Notes: generated by a model from the sequence alone, not told the origin. 5,294 nucleotides of DNA from Limnohabitans sp. (GCA_024641725.1 JAHECM010000071.1:1-5294), one strand, 5' to 3'. Shown: positions 1-5,245, counted from the stretch's first letter. Numbers and translations: made by a program.

Positions 1-989
1 AGCCGGGTGGCCAGAATGTCCAAGCGCTGGGCTTGGCCCTCTTGCTGCCGCTGCAAGCCTCGGCTCAGTCGGTGTTCTAAAACCGACAAAGCTTGCAGGT
101 CGACGCCACGGTCGGGCGCGGCCATTTCGGCTGCGGCCGTGGGCGTGGGGGCGCGCACGTCAGCCACAAAGTCGGCGATGGTGAAGTCGGTTTCATGGCC
201 CACACCGCAAATGAGTGGCACGGGGCTTTGGGCGATCCAGCGGGCCAGGTTTTCGTCGTTGAAAGCCCAGAGGTCTTCCATCGAGCCGCCCCCGCGCACC
301 AGCAAAATCACGTCCACCGGGGGGCTCAAAGGGTTGTCTTCGGCGGTCAGGGCGTACAGGTTTTGCAAAGCCTGGGCCAGCGTGGCGGCAGCGCCCGCCC
401 CTTGCACCAGCGCCGGGGCCATGCACACCGGAATGTGCGGCACGCGCCGCTGCAAGGCGGTCATCACGTCGTGCCAGGCAGCAGCGCCCAGCGAGGTGAC
501 CACGCCAATGGCGCGGGGCTGGGTGGGCAAGGCCCGTTTGCGGGCAGGGTCGAACAGCCCTTCGGCCTCGAGCTTGGCTTTGAGGCGCACAAACTGCTCA
601 AACAAGGCCCCTTGCCCGGCGCGCTCCATCGATTCGACGATGAGTTGCAGGTCCCCCCGGGCTTCGTACACGCCCAAGCGCCCCCGCACTTCGACCAGTT
701 CGCCGTCACGCGGGGCAAAGTCCATCAGGCTGGCCGCGCGCCGAAACATGGCGCAACGGATCTGACCCGTGTCGTCTTTGAGGGAGAAGTAGCAATGCCC
801 GCTGGCAGCGCGCGAGAAGCCCGAAATCTCGCCGCGCACGGCCACGGGGTTGAACTGCGCATCCAGCGTGTCCGCCACGGCGCGGCACAGCGCCGAAACC
901 GTCCATGCACGCGGCTTCAAACCGTGGTCGAGGGCCTTCAAGCCAGTCTCCACGGGTGTTTCACGGCCATTTGGGCTGCCAAAGCGCAT
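1..989 (-). CDS. xseA: Exodeoxyribonuclease VII large subunit, N-terminal part (cut by left edge)
   Basis: This is the catalytic large subunit of exonuclease VII, a cytoplasmic enzyme that with several XseB subunits degrades single-stranded DNA to oligonucleotides during repair. The minus-strand frame from ATG 989-987 is open for 329 codons to the window edge; E. coli XseA has about 456 residues, so the coiled-coil C-terminus is missing. An OB-fold DNA-binding region lies at about residues 29-125 (WTVSALCRAV, VRGEISGFSR, SGHCYFSLKD). The nuclease domain begins near 150 and carries VTSLGAAAWHDV (165-175), VRGGGSMEDLWAFNDE (231-246) and GVGHETDFTIADFVAD (262-277). From family knowledge, D174, R232, H265 and D268 match the residues reported as essential in E. 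coli (D155, R205, H238, D241). An in-frame TGA lies just upstream, so the start cannot be earlier. No strong ribosome-binding site precedes ATG 989, and a later start (for example GTG at codon 13) is possible because the first 28 residues are not part of the recognisable fold. Identity is certain; the exact start is not. Confidence 0.97.
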   Translation of the reverse strand, partial: MRFGSPNGRETPVETGLKALDHGLKPRAWTVSALCRAVADTLDAQFNPVAVRGEISGFSRAASGHCYFSLKDDTGQIRCAMFRRAASLMDFAPRDGELVEVRGRLGVYEARGDLQLIVESMERAGQGALFEQFVRLKAKLEAEGLFDPARKRALPTQPRAIGVVTSLGAAAWHDVMTALQRRVPHIPVCMAPALVQGAGAAATLAQALQNLYALTAEDNPLSPPVDVILLVRGGGSMEDLWAFNDENLARWIAQSPVPLICGVGHETDFTIADFVADVRAPTPTAAAEMAAPDRGVDLQALSVLEHRLSRGLQRQQEGQAQRLDILATR

Positions 990-1167
990 GTTCTCATTGC
1001 AAGTACTCCACAGATCTCAGTCACCGGTTCACATGTTTCTCAAAATCTCAAACGGACTTTGAAGAATATTTCAAGTCATTGATTTATATGGAGTTTTTTT
1101 AAAAACCCCCGCATCGCACAGGCTTTTTTTGAAAACCAAGGAATTGAAAAAACTCAAAAAATCAAAG

Positions 1168-1188
1168 TTCTTCACAAAGTTATCCACA
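1168..1188 (+). promoter_or_regulatory. DnaA box TTATCCACA with adjacent near-match
   Basis: TTATCCACA at 1180-1188 is a perfect match to the high-affinity DnaA box TTWTNCACA. TTCTTCACA at 1168-1176 matches at all but the third base, in the same orientation and 12 bases upstream. The pair borders an AT-rich tract. DnaA boxes outside the origin usually act in transcription control or DnaA titration. The site lies 132 bases before the lpxK start and 190 bases from the xseA start, so it could affect either. A single perfect 9-mer can occur by chance; the adjacent near-match and intergenic position raise the odds. Function is inferred. Confidence 0.5.
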
Positions 1189-1237
1189 AGCCGGGCAAGG
1201 CCCCGGCCCTGTCACGCCCTCGGGCTCAAAGTGTGAG

Positions 1238-1265
1238 GGGGTGGGACATAATCCGATCCCACCCC
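1238..1265 (+). promoter_or_regulatory. Perfect 9-bp inverted repeat around a -10-like CATAAT, upstream of lpxK
   Basis: GGGGTGGGA at 1238-1246 and TCCCACCCC at 1257-1265 are exact reverse complements separated by 10 bases. The spacer begins with CATAAT (1247-1252), a five-of-six match to the -10 consensus TATAAT, but no recognisable -35 sits 16-18 bases upstream (around 1223-1230). If this is the lpxK promoter, transcription would start near 1259 and the repeat would act as an operator rather than a complete RNA hairpin. If transcription starts further upstream, the RNA would form a strong GC stem about 55 bases before the start codon. Both readings are inference; the repeat itself is seen directly. 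Confidence 0.4.
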
Positions 1266-1320
1266 ACGCGCTCGGCCATCATACCCAGCGCGTCCAACCT
1301 ACCGCTTGTCACCCACTCCC

Positions 1321-2346
1321 ATGTCCCGAACTGTTCACCAATGGCTTCCCGCGCAGTGGCTCGGTCGCGGGCTGTGGGCGCAGGTTTTGCGGCCGCTGTC
1401 CTGGGTTTATGGCGCCTTGTGGCTGGTCCGGCAACAGGCTTACCGCTGGGGCTATTGGCAGCGCCAGCGGGTGCCCGCCACGGTCATCGTGGTGGGCAAT
1501 GTGGTGGCGGGCGGCGCGGGAAAGACCCCGACGACCATCGCCTTGGTCCAGCACTTGCAGGCGCAAGGCTGGGCGGTGGGCGTGGTCTCGCGCGGGCATG
1601 GTCGCCAAAACATGCAAGACACCCGCTCGGTCAGACCCCAAGATGGCCCGGCACTGGTGGGCGACGAGCCTGTGTTGATCCACCAGGCCACAGGCGCGCC
1701 CGTGTGGGTGGGCCGCGAGCGGGCCGAGGCGGCACGGCAACTGCTGCGCGCGCACCCCGGGGTGCGGATCATCGTGTGCGATGACGGGCTGCAGCACTTG
1801 GCGTTGGCACGGGACATCGAGATTTGTGTGATGGACCAGCGCGGGGTGGGCAATGGCTGGCTGCTGCCCGCAGGCCCCCTGCGCGAGCCTTGGCCACGGG
1901 CCGTGGATTTGTTGCTGCACACCGAAAAGTCTGCCCTGAACGGCGGCTTTCAAGCGCGTCGCAGCCTGGCGGCCTGGGGGGTGAATGCCGCCGGGCAACG
2001 CACGCCTCTGAGCGCACTGCAAGGCCAAAGCGTGGACGCCGTGGCGGGGCTGGCCCGACCCGAGGCATTTTTTGACATGCTGCGCGAACTGGGCTTGCAA
2101 CTGGCCCACACCCACGCCCTGCCCGACCATGCAGACTTTGCCGACTGGCCCCAAACGCCGCCAGACCAGCCCCTCTTGCGCCCGCTGCTTTGCACCGAAA
2201 AAGACGCGGTCAAGCTGTGGCGGCGCCAACCCCAAGCGCTGGCCGTGCCGCTGCAACTGGACGTGGAGGCCGGCTTTTGGGCCGCGCTGGATGCCCTGCT
2301 GGCCGAGCGTGCGGGCAGCCCGGTATCATCGGCGCATGGACAATAA
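1321..2346 (+). CDS. lpxK: Tetraacyldisaccharide 4'-kinase (lipid A 4'-kinase)
   Basis: LpxK transfers phosphate from ATP to the 4' position of tetraacyldisaccharide 1-phosphate, making lipid IVA at the cytoplasmic face of the inner membrane. The product is 341 residues (E. coli about 328). Residues 17-40 form a hydrophobic, membrane-associating stretch (WAQVLRPLSWVYGALWLV). The Walker A loop GNVVAGGAGKTPT is at 59-71, SRGHGR at 90-95 (SRGYG in most relatives), GDEP at 114-117, DDGLQHLALARDIEI at 154-168, the signature NGWLLPAGPLREP at 178-190, PDHADF at 268-273 and CTEKDAVKL at 291-299. The aspartate and histidine at 269-270 probably correspond to the conserved DH pair of the family. I chose ATG 1321; an in-frame TTG at 1306 would add five residues (MSPTP). 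Neither start has a clear ribosome-binding site, so this choice rests on codon preference. The gene opens an operon and overlaps the next gene by 11 bases. Confidence 0.96.
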   Translation: MSRTVHQWLPAQWLGRGLWAQVLRPLSWVYGALWLVRQQAYRWGYWQRQRVPATVIVVGNVVAGGAGKTPTTIALVQHLQAQGWAVGVVSRGHGRQNMQDTRSVRPQDGPALVGDEPVLIHQATGAPVWVGRERAEAARQLLRAHPGVRIIVCDDGLQHLALARDIEICVMDQRGVGNGWLLPAGPLREPWPRAVDLLLHTEKSALNGGFQARRSLAAWGVNAAGQRTPLSALQGQSVDAVAGLARPEAFFDMLRELGLQLAHTHALPDHADFADWPQTPPDQPLLRPLLCTEKDAVKLWRRQPQALAVPLQLDVEAGFWAALDALLAERAGSPVSSAHGQ

Positions 2347-2542
2347 ACTGCTTGAATTGCTGGTCTGCCCGGTCACCAAAGGCCCGCTCCAGTTCGACCG
2401 TGACCGCCAAGAGCTGCTCTCGCGCAGCGCCCGTCTGGCCTACCCGGTGCGCAACGGCATCCCGATCCTGCTTGAAAACGAAGCCCGCACCCTGAGCGAC
2501 GCAGAAATCGACACACTGGCGGCCCAGCGCCCAGCCGTCTGA
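2336..2542 (+). CDS. ycaR: Small Trm112/YcaR-like protein
   Basis: This encodes 68 residues of the Trm112/YcaR family (UPF0434 in older annotation), beginning MDNKLLELLVCPVTKGPL. Family features seen are the N-terminal LLELLVCP, the basic turn KGPL, and YPVRNGIPILLENEAR at about 41-56, close to the YcaR pattern of aliphatics, R/D-G-IP and LLE-EAR. Eukaryotic Trm112 activates several methyltransferases; the role of the bacterial protein is not firmly established. Many relatives have a CPxC-type metal knuckle, but here the second cysteine is replaced (CPVTKG) and there is only one cysteine in the protein, so zinc binding by that motif looks lost. Its ATG lies inside the end of lpxK, with an 11-base overlap and no ribosome-binding site, which suggests translational coupling to lpxK. 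The lpxK / ycaR / kdsB order is conserved in E. coli, supporting the assignment. The gene ends 10 bases before kdsB. Confidence 0.9.
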   Translation: MDNKLLELLVCPVTKGPLQFDRDRQELLSRSARLAYPVRNGIPILLENEARTLSDAEIDTLAAQRPAV

Positions 2543-2546
2543 GGGG
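2541..2546 (+). promoter_or_regulatory. Ribosome-binding site supporting the TTG start of kdsB
   Basis: GAGGGG at 2541-2546 lies six bases before TTG 2553-2555 and overlaps the TGA stop of the preceding gene. An in-frame TGA at 2493-2495 and no ATG or GTG between it and 2553 leave TTG as the only start that preserves the conserved FTVIIPAR N-terminus. Confidence 0.6.
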
Positions 2547-2552
2547 CCTGTT

Positions 2553-3311
2553 TTGGATTTCACCGTCATCATTCCCGCCCGCATGGCGTCCAGCCGCTTG
2601 CCCGACAAGCCGCTGGCCGACATTGCTGGCTTGCCCATGGTGGTGCGTGTGGCCCAGCGGGCAGCACTGTCGCAAGCCAGCCGCGTGGTGGTGGCCGCTG
2701 ACGATGCGCGCATCGTGGCGGCCTGCCAAGCCCACGGCGTAGAAGCCTTGCTGACCCACCAAGACCACCCCAGTGGCAGCGACCGCTTGGCCCAAGCCTG
2801 CCAATTGCTGGGCCTGGCAGGCGATGCGCTGGTGGTCAATGTGCAAGGGGACGAACCCCTGATAGCGCCTGCTTTGATCAACGACGTGGCCCGTGTGCTG
2901 GCCGAACGCCCCGAGGCCAGCATGGGCACCGCAGCGCATGCCATTCAAGAGCTGGCCGAGTTCACCAATCCGAATGTGGTCAAAGTCGTGTTGGACGCCC
3001 AGCAGATGGCGCTGTATTTCAGCCGCGCCCCCATCCCCTGGTGGCGCGATGGGCTCAGCGAGGGCAGTTTTGCAGCCCTGCCAACGCCTGCGCCACTGCG
3101 CCACATTGGCATTTACAGTTACCGCGCGCGCTTTTTGCAGCAATTTCCCCAATTGCCCCCAGCCCCGATCGAAACGCTGGAGTCACTGGAGCAGTTGCGT
3201 GCGCTGTGGCACGGTCATCGGATTGCGGTGCACATCACCCATGCAGCGCCCGGCCCCGGGGTGGACACCCCAGAAGATCTAGAGCGCGTGCGCCGCCTGC
3301 TGGCCACCTGA
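2553..3311 (+). CDS. kdsB: 3-deoxy-manno-octulosonate cytidylyltransferase (CMP-Kdo synthetase)
   Basis: KdsB activates Kdo by reaction with CTP, giving CMP-Kdo for transfer onto lipid IVA; it is a soluble cytoplasmic, magnesium-dependent enzyme. The product is 252 residues (E. coli 248). The nucleotide-binding start VIIPARMASSRLPDKPL is at 5-21, DHPSGSDRLA at 71-80, VNVQGDEPLI at 95-104, NPNVVKVVLD at 139-148, ALYFSRAPIPW at 153-163, LRHIGIYSYRA at 182-192, ETLESLEQLRALW at 207-219 and GVDTPEDLERVR at 236-247. D100 and D238 match the metal-binding aspartates of the family. It starts at TTG 2553, because the next in-frame ATG (codon 11) would delete the first beta strand and part of the CTP-binding loop. 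It lies 10 bases downstream of the Trm112-like gene in the same operon as lpxK, whose product makes the acceptor's precursor. The low-efficiency start codon may keep expression modest; that is inference. Confidence 0.97.
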   Translation: MDFTVIIPARMASSRLPDKPLADIAGLPMVVRVAQRAALSQASRVVVAADDARIVAACQAHGVEALLTHQDHPSGSDRLAQACQLLGLAGDALVVNVQGDEPLIAPALINDVARVLAERPEASMGTAAHAIQELAEFTNPNVVKVVLDAQQMALYFSRAPIPWWRDGLSEGSFAALPTPAPLRHIGIYSYRARFLQQFPQLPPAPIETLESLEQLRALWHGHRIAVHITHAAPGPGVDTPEDLERVRRLLAT

Positions 3312-3368
3312 GCCACTCATGAGCGCCCCAACGCCTGACTGACCCGTAAGCCAGTTTGGGGACTCGCG

Positions 3369-3377
3369 TGATATTCT
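3369..3377 (+). promoter_or_regulatory. Candidate extended -10 promoter for adk
   Basis: TGATATTCT at 3369-3377 fits the extended -10 pattern TGnTATAAT, with TATTCT as the hexamer (four of six). There is no good -35 at 16-18 bases upstream, which extended -10 promoters can tolerate. Transcription would begin near 3384, about 60 bases before adk and just ahead of the hairpin at 3387-3409. This would separate adk expression from the lpxK-kdsB operon. Prediction by eye only. Confidence 0.4.
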
Positions 3378-3386
3378 CGACCAAAA

Positions 3387-3409
3387 GCGTCAGGCCTCAT
3401 GCCTGACGC
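3387..3409 (+). repeat. Perfect 9-bp hairpin in the adk leader
   Basis: GCGTCAGGC (3387-3395) and GCCTGACGC (3401-3409) are exact reverse complements with a five-base loop CTCAT. There is no T-run after it, so it is not an intrinsic terminator. A third copy of the arm, GCCTGAC at 3333-3339, could pair instead with GTCAGGC at 3389-3395. With the predicted start near 3384 the hairpin would sit almost at the 5' end of the adk mRNA, a position often associated with transcript stability; a protein-binding operator is the alternative. Confidence 0.55.
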
Positions 3410-3443
3410 GCCAAGAATCCCAAGCTACTAGGAAGAAAAAACC

Positions 3444-4100
3444 ATGAGACTGATCCTGTTGGGCGCACCCGGCGCAGGCAAAGGCACCCAGGCCACCTTC
3501 ATTTGCCAGAAGTACGGCATCCCCCAAATCTCCACCGGTGACATGCTGCGTGCCGCCGTCAAAGCGGGTACGCCTCTGGGTCTGCAGGCCAAGGCCGTGA
3601 TGGAATCCGGTGGTCTGGTCAGCGACGACTTGATCATCAATTTGGTGAAAGAACGCATTGCCCAAGCCGACTGCGCTCAAGGTTTTCTGTTTGACGGCTT
3701 TCCCCGCACCATTCCTCAAGCCGACGCCATGAAAGCCGCTGGCGTCAAGCTCGACTATGTGCTCGAAATCGACGTGCCCTTTGACGCCATCATCGAACGC
3801 ATGAGCGGCCGCCGCTCGCACCCTGCATCGGGCCGCACCTACCATGTCAAGTTCAACCCACCCAAGGTGGACGGTGTGGACGATGTGACGGGCGAGCCGC
3901 TGGTGCAACGCGCCGACGACCAAGAAGAAACCGTCAAAAAACGTCTGCAGGTCTACAGCGACCAAACCCGTCCTCTGGTGGACTACTACTCTGGCTGGGC
4001 CCAGGCCGACGCTGCGGCAGCCCCCAAGTACCGCGCCATTCAAGGCACCGGCAGTGTGGAAGACATCACGACCCGCGCTTTCGCGGCGCTGGCCGGCTGA
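3444..4100 (+). CDS. adk: Adenylate kinase, long-LID type
   Basis: Adk interconverts ATP plus AMP and two ADP in the cytoplasm and sets the cell's energy charge. The product is 218 residues (E. coli 214). The P-loop GAPGAGKGT is at 7-15, the AMP-binding segment STGDMLRAAV at 30-39 with R36, GGLVSDDL at 56-63, DGFPRT at 84-89 with R88, the LID domain from about 122 to 160 (SGRRSHPASGRTYHVKFNPP, then DDVTGEPLVQRADD), and the C-terminal GTGSVEDI at 201-208. Arginines 123, 156 and 167 fall where the catalytic arginines of the E. coli enzyme lie. The LID has no cysteine quartet, so it is the non-zinc kind. GGAAG at 3431-3435 is a well-spaced ribosome-binding site eight bases before the ATG. The gene follows kdsB by 132 bases in the same direction, probably from its own promoter, and is closed by the hairpin terminator at 4118-4152. 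Confidence 0.98.
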   Translation: MRLILLGAPGAGKGTQATFICQKYGIPQISTGDMLRAAVKAGTPLGLQAKAVMESGGLVSDDLIINLVKERIAQADCAQGFLFDGFPRTIPQADAMKAAGVKLDYVLEIDVPFDAIIERMSGRRSHPASGRTYHVKFNPPKVDGVDDVTGEPLVQRADDQEETVKKRLQVYSDQTRPLVDYYSGWAQADAAAAPKYRAIQGTGSVEDITTRAFAALAG

Positions 4101-4117
4101 GCTTTCTCGGTGTGGCC

Positions 4118-4152
4118 AACAACAAAGCCCCGCCATGCGGGGCTTTGTTGTT
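4118..4152. terminator. Bidirectional intrinsic terminator between adk and asparaginase
   Basis: AACAACAAAGCCCCGC at 4118-4133 and its exact reverse complement at 4137-4152 form a 16-bp stem with a three-base CAT loop. The GC core is followed by a T-rich TTTGTTGTTTG on the plus strand and, by symmetry, by TTTGTTGTT on the minus strand. It begins 18 bases after the adk stop and ends 13 bases before the end of the converging asparaginase gene, so it can stop transcription from both sides. Confidence 0.88.
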
Positions 4153-4164
4153 TGTGGCTCAGCC

Positions 4165-5160
4165 TCAGGCCGCCATCAACTCCAGCATCAAACTGATGCG
4201 GGCTTTGACGGCACTCAGCCCCGCCGGCGCGCAAGGGATGGCACCCGCACCCTTTGCAGCGCCCCCTGAATCCCCCACGATTTGGCCCAAAGTACAGCGC
4301 GAGACGCGGCGCACCGCCACGCCTTGGGCCTGAGCGTCTGTGAGCGCGGCCTCCAGCACTTGGTGCAGCGTGCCATTGCCAGTCCCCGCCACCACCAAAC
4401 CGTGCACACCCGCAGCCACCAGCGCATCCACTGCAGCGCGGCTGGCCCCAGCATGGCTGTACACCAAACCCACCTGTGGCCAGGTGGCGACGTCCTCGGG
4501 CAACGCCCTACCCTGTAGAGAGACCGTGTCAGGGCGAAGCGGTGAGGCCACGCAGAGGCTGGCCCAGCGCACACCACTTTGCTCCACCCAGCCCAAAGGC
4601 CCGGACTCGCCCGAGCTGAAAGCGTCCAACCGGTAGGTGTGGGCTTTGTAAACATGCTCTGCCGCATGCACCACCCCAGCGCAAACCACCACCACGCCCT
4701 GCCGCTGTCCATGCCCAGCCACGCTCAATGCATCCAGCAGATTTTGCGGGCCGTCGGCCCCCAAAGCGGTGGCTGGCCGCATGGCACACGTCAGCACCAC
4801 CGGCTTGGAGGTGGGCAGCACTTGTTGCAAAAACCAAGCGGTTTCTTCGAGGGTGTCGGTGCCGTGGGTGATGACCAAGCCCGCCACATCGGTCTGCGCC
4901 AGCCAATGCTGGCAACGCAATGCCAGCGCGTGCCAGGTGGCGTGGTCCATGTCTTTGCTGTCGAGCTGAGCGACAGGGTCAAGTACGCATTCGCGCCCGT
5001 GCAACGCACGCGCCATGCCTGGCAACGCATGCATGAGGTCTTGCAACGACAGCTGTGCGGCGGTGTAGCCGGTGTGGTCGTCGGCACTGGCCGCCGTCCC
5101 GGCGATGGTGCCGCCAGTGCCCAAAACCACGATTTTTTCAACTTTTTTGTCGTGAACCAC
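4165..5160 (-). CDS. L-asparaginase, cytoplasmic, type II-like sequence
   Basis: This enzyme hydrolyses asparagine to aspartate and ammonia. The product is 331 residues, the normal length for the bacterial asparaginase/glutaminase fold. The N-terminal catalytic loop GTGGTIAG is at 14-21 with the nucleophile candidate T15, and Y32 takes the place of the flexible-loop tyrosine. The motif LDSKDMD (66-72) carries the substrate-binding serine S68. The second active-site block VITHGTDTLEETAWFL is at 96-111 with T101 and D102, AMRPATALGADGPQNLLDA is at 126-144, and K172 matches the catalytic lysine. These motifs are closer to E. coli AnsB than to AnsA, but there is no signal peptide, so the protein should be cytoplasmic. 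The start is GTG 5160-5158: GGAGG lies seven bases upstream, an in-frame TAA precedes it, and the next candidate, a GTG at codon 11, would cut into the first beta strand. It converges on adk and diverges from lexA, whose operators lie directly upstream. Substrate preference over glutamine cannot be judged. Confidence 0.93.
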   Translation of the reverse strand: MVHDKKVEKIVVLGTGGTIAGTAASADDHTGYTAAQLSLQDLMHALPGMARALHGRECVLDPVAQLDSKDMDHATWHALALRCQHWLAQTDVAGLVITHGTDTLEETAWFLQQVLPTSKPVVLTCAMRPATALGADGPQNLLDALSVAGHGQRQGVVVVCAGVVHAAEHVYKAHTYRLDAFSSGESGPLGWVEQSGVRWASLCVASPLRPDTVSLQGRALPEDVATWPQVGLVYSHAGASRAAVDALVAAGVHGLVVAGTGNGTLHQVLEAALTDAQAQGVAVRRVSRCTLGQIVGDSGGAAKGAGAIPCAPAGLSAVKARISLMLELMAA

Positions 5161-5167
5161 TTGCCAG

Positions 5168-5172
5168 CCTCC
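5168..5172 (-). promoter_or_regulatory. Ribosome-binding site fixing the GTG start of asparaginase
   Basis: Read on the minus strand this is GGAGG, seven bases before GTG 5160. It is the strongest Shine-Dalgarno sequence in the window and settles the unusual start codon. Confidence 0.8.
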
Positions 5173-5175
5173 GAA

Positions 5176-5195
5176 AACTGGTTAAAAATACAGTT
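5176..5195. promoter_or_regulatory. LexA operator 1 (SOS box)
   Basis: AACTG at 5176-5180 and CAGTT at 5191-5195 are perfect inverted arms around an AT-rich 10-base core, giving CTG-N10-CAG, the defining pattern of the enterobacterial and betaproteobacterial LexA box (ideal CTGT-N8-ACAG; here CTGG-N8-ACAG). Autoregulation of lexA is the expected role. A TTGCCA at 5161-5166 could be the -35 of the lexA promoter with an AT-rich -10 (about 5183-5189) inside this box. The box also lies 16 bases upstream of the asparaginase start on the other strand. Confidence 0.82.
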
Positions 5196-5196
5196 A

Positions 5197-5212
5197 CTGG
5201 ATAAAAAAACAT
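5197..5212. promoter_or_regulatory. LexA operator 2 candidate (one mismatch)
   Basis: CTG at 5197-5199 and CAT at 5210-5212 give CTG-N10-CAT, a single mismatch from the LexA core, with an A-rich centre. Its centre lies 19 bases from that of operator 1, close to two helical turns. Paired boxes are known at E. coli lexA, which supports the reading. It overlaps the longer inverted repeat at 5197-5222, so another protein could be the true ligand. Confidence 0.5.
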
Positions 5213-5222
5213 GTTTATCCAG
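5197..5222. repeat. Perfect 9-bp inverted repeat in the lexA leader
   Basis: CTGGATAAA at 5197-5205 and TTTATCCAG at 5214-5222 are exact reverse complements with an eight-base spacer. In RNA this would be an AU-rich hairpin 12 bases ahead of the lexA ribosome-binding site; in DNA it is a large symmetric site. It shares its left half with operator 2 but its symmetry centre is different. Confidence 0.6.
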
Positions 5223-5245
5223 CCCTTTGATTTGAGGAGCCCACC

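Larger units (their letters stand above)
990..1320. other. Divergent intergenic region between xseA and lpxK
   Basis: This 331-base gap separates two divergently read genes and has no believable coding sequence. Its centre, about 1040-1180, is much richer in A and T than the surroundings, with runs of T at 1094-1100 and 1124-1130 and several A-runs. It then returns to GC-rich sequence up to lpxK. It contains the DnaA-box pair and the inverted repeat listed separately. Weak promoter candidates are TATAAA on the minus strand (complement of 1083-1088) for xseA and CATAAT at 1247-1252 on the plus strand for lpxK; neither has a good -35. An imperfect symmetry around 1057-1076 (ACTTTGAA and TTTCAAGT) is too weak to name. 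I see no terminator and no recognisable small RNA. Confidence 0.6.

Noticed and set aside
93..1082. Long plus-strand open frame of 329 codons over xseA
   Set aside because: It is antisense to a complete, motif-rich XseA frame; its translation is rich in H, G, R and Q with no recognisable domain, as expected for shadows in GC-rich DNA.
1101..1130. Possible terminator from AAAAACCCCCGCA followed by a T-run
   Set aside because: The GC segments do not pair into a stem; only the A and T runs are complementary, and no gene ends here.
1040..1190. Possible replication origin (AT-rich tract plus DnaA boxes)
   Set aside because: Only one perfect and one imperfect box are visible, and dnaA, dnaN, rpmH, parAB or gidA are not nearby, so a chromosomal oriC is unlikely.
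1306..1320. Upstream TTG start adding MSPTP to LpxK
   Set aside because: No ribosome-binding site supports it and an ATG lies five codons later; it cannot be excluded but is less likely.
1309..2256. Minus-strand open frame of 315 codons opposite lpxK
   Set aside because: lpxK carries all family motifs on the other strand; the antisense product is low-complexity and matches nothing I recognise.
2373..3152. Minus-strand open frame of 259 codons opposite kdsB
   Set aside because: It runs across the Trm112-like gene and kdsB, both clearly real on the plus strand, and has no ribosome-binding site or domain signature.
3387..3409. Hairpin upstream of adk as the kdsB terminator
   Set aside because: It is followed by GCCAAGAATCCC with no T-tract and lies after the predicted adk promoter, so a leader structure fits better.
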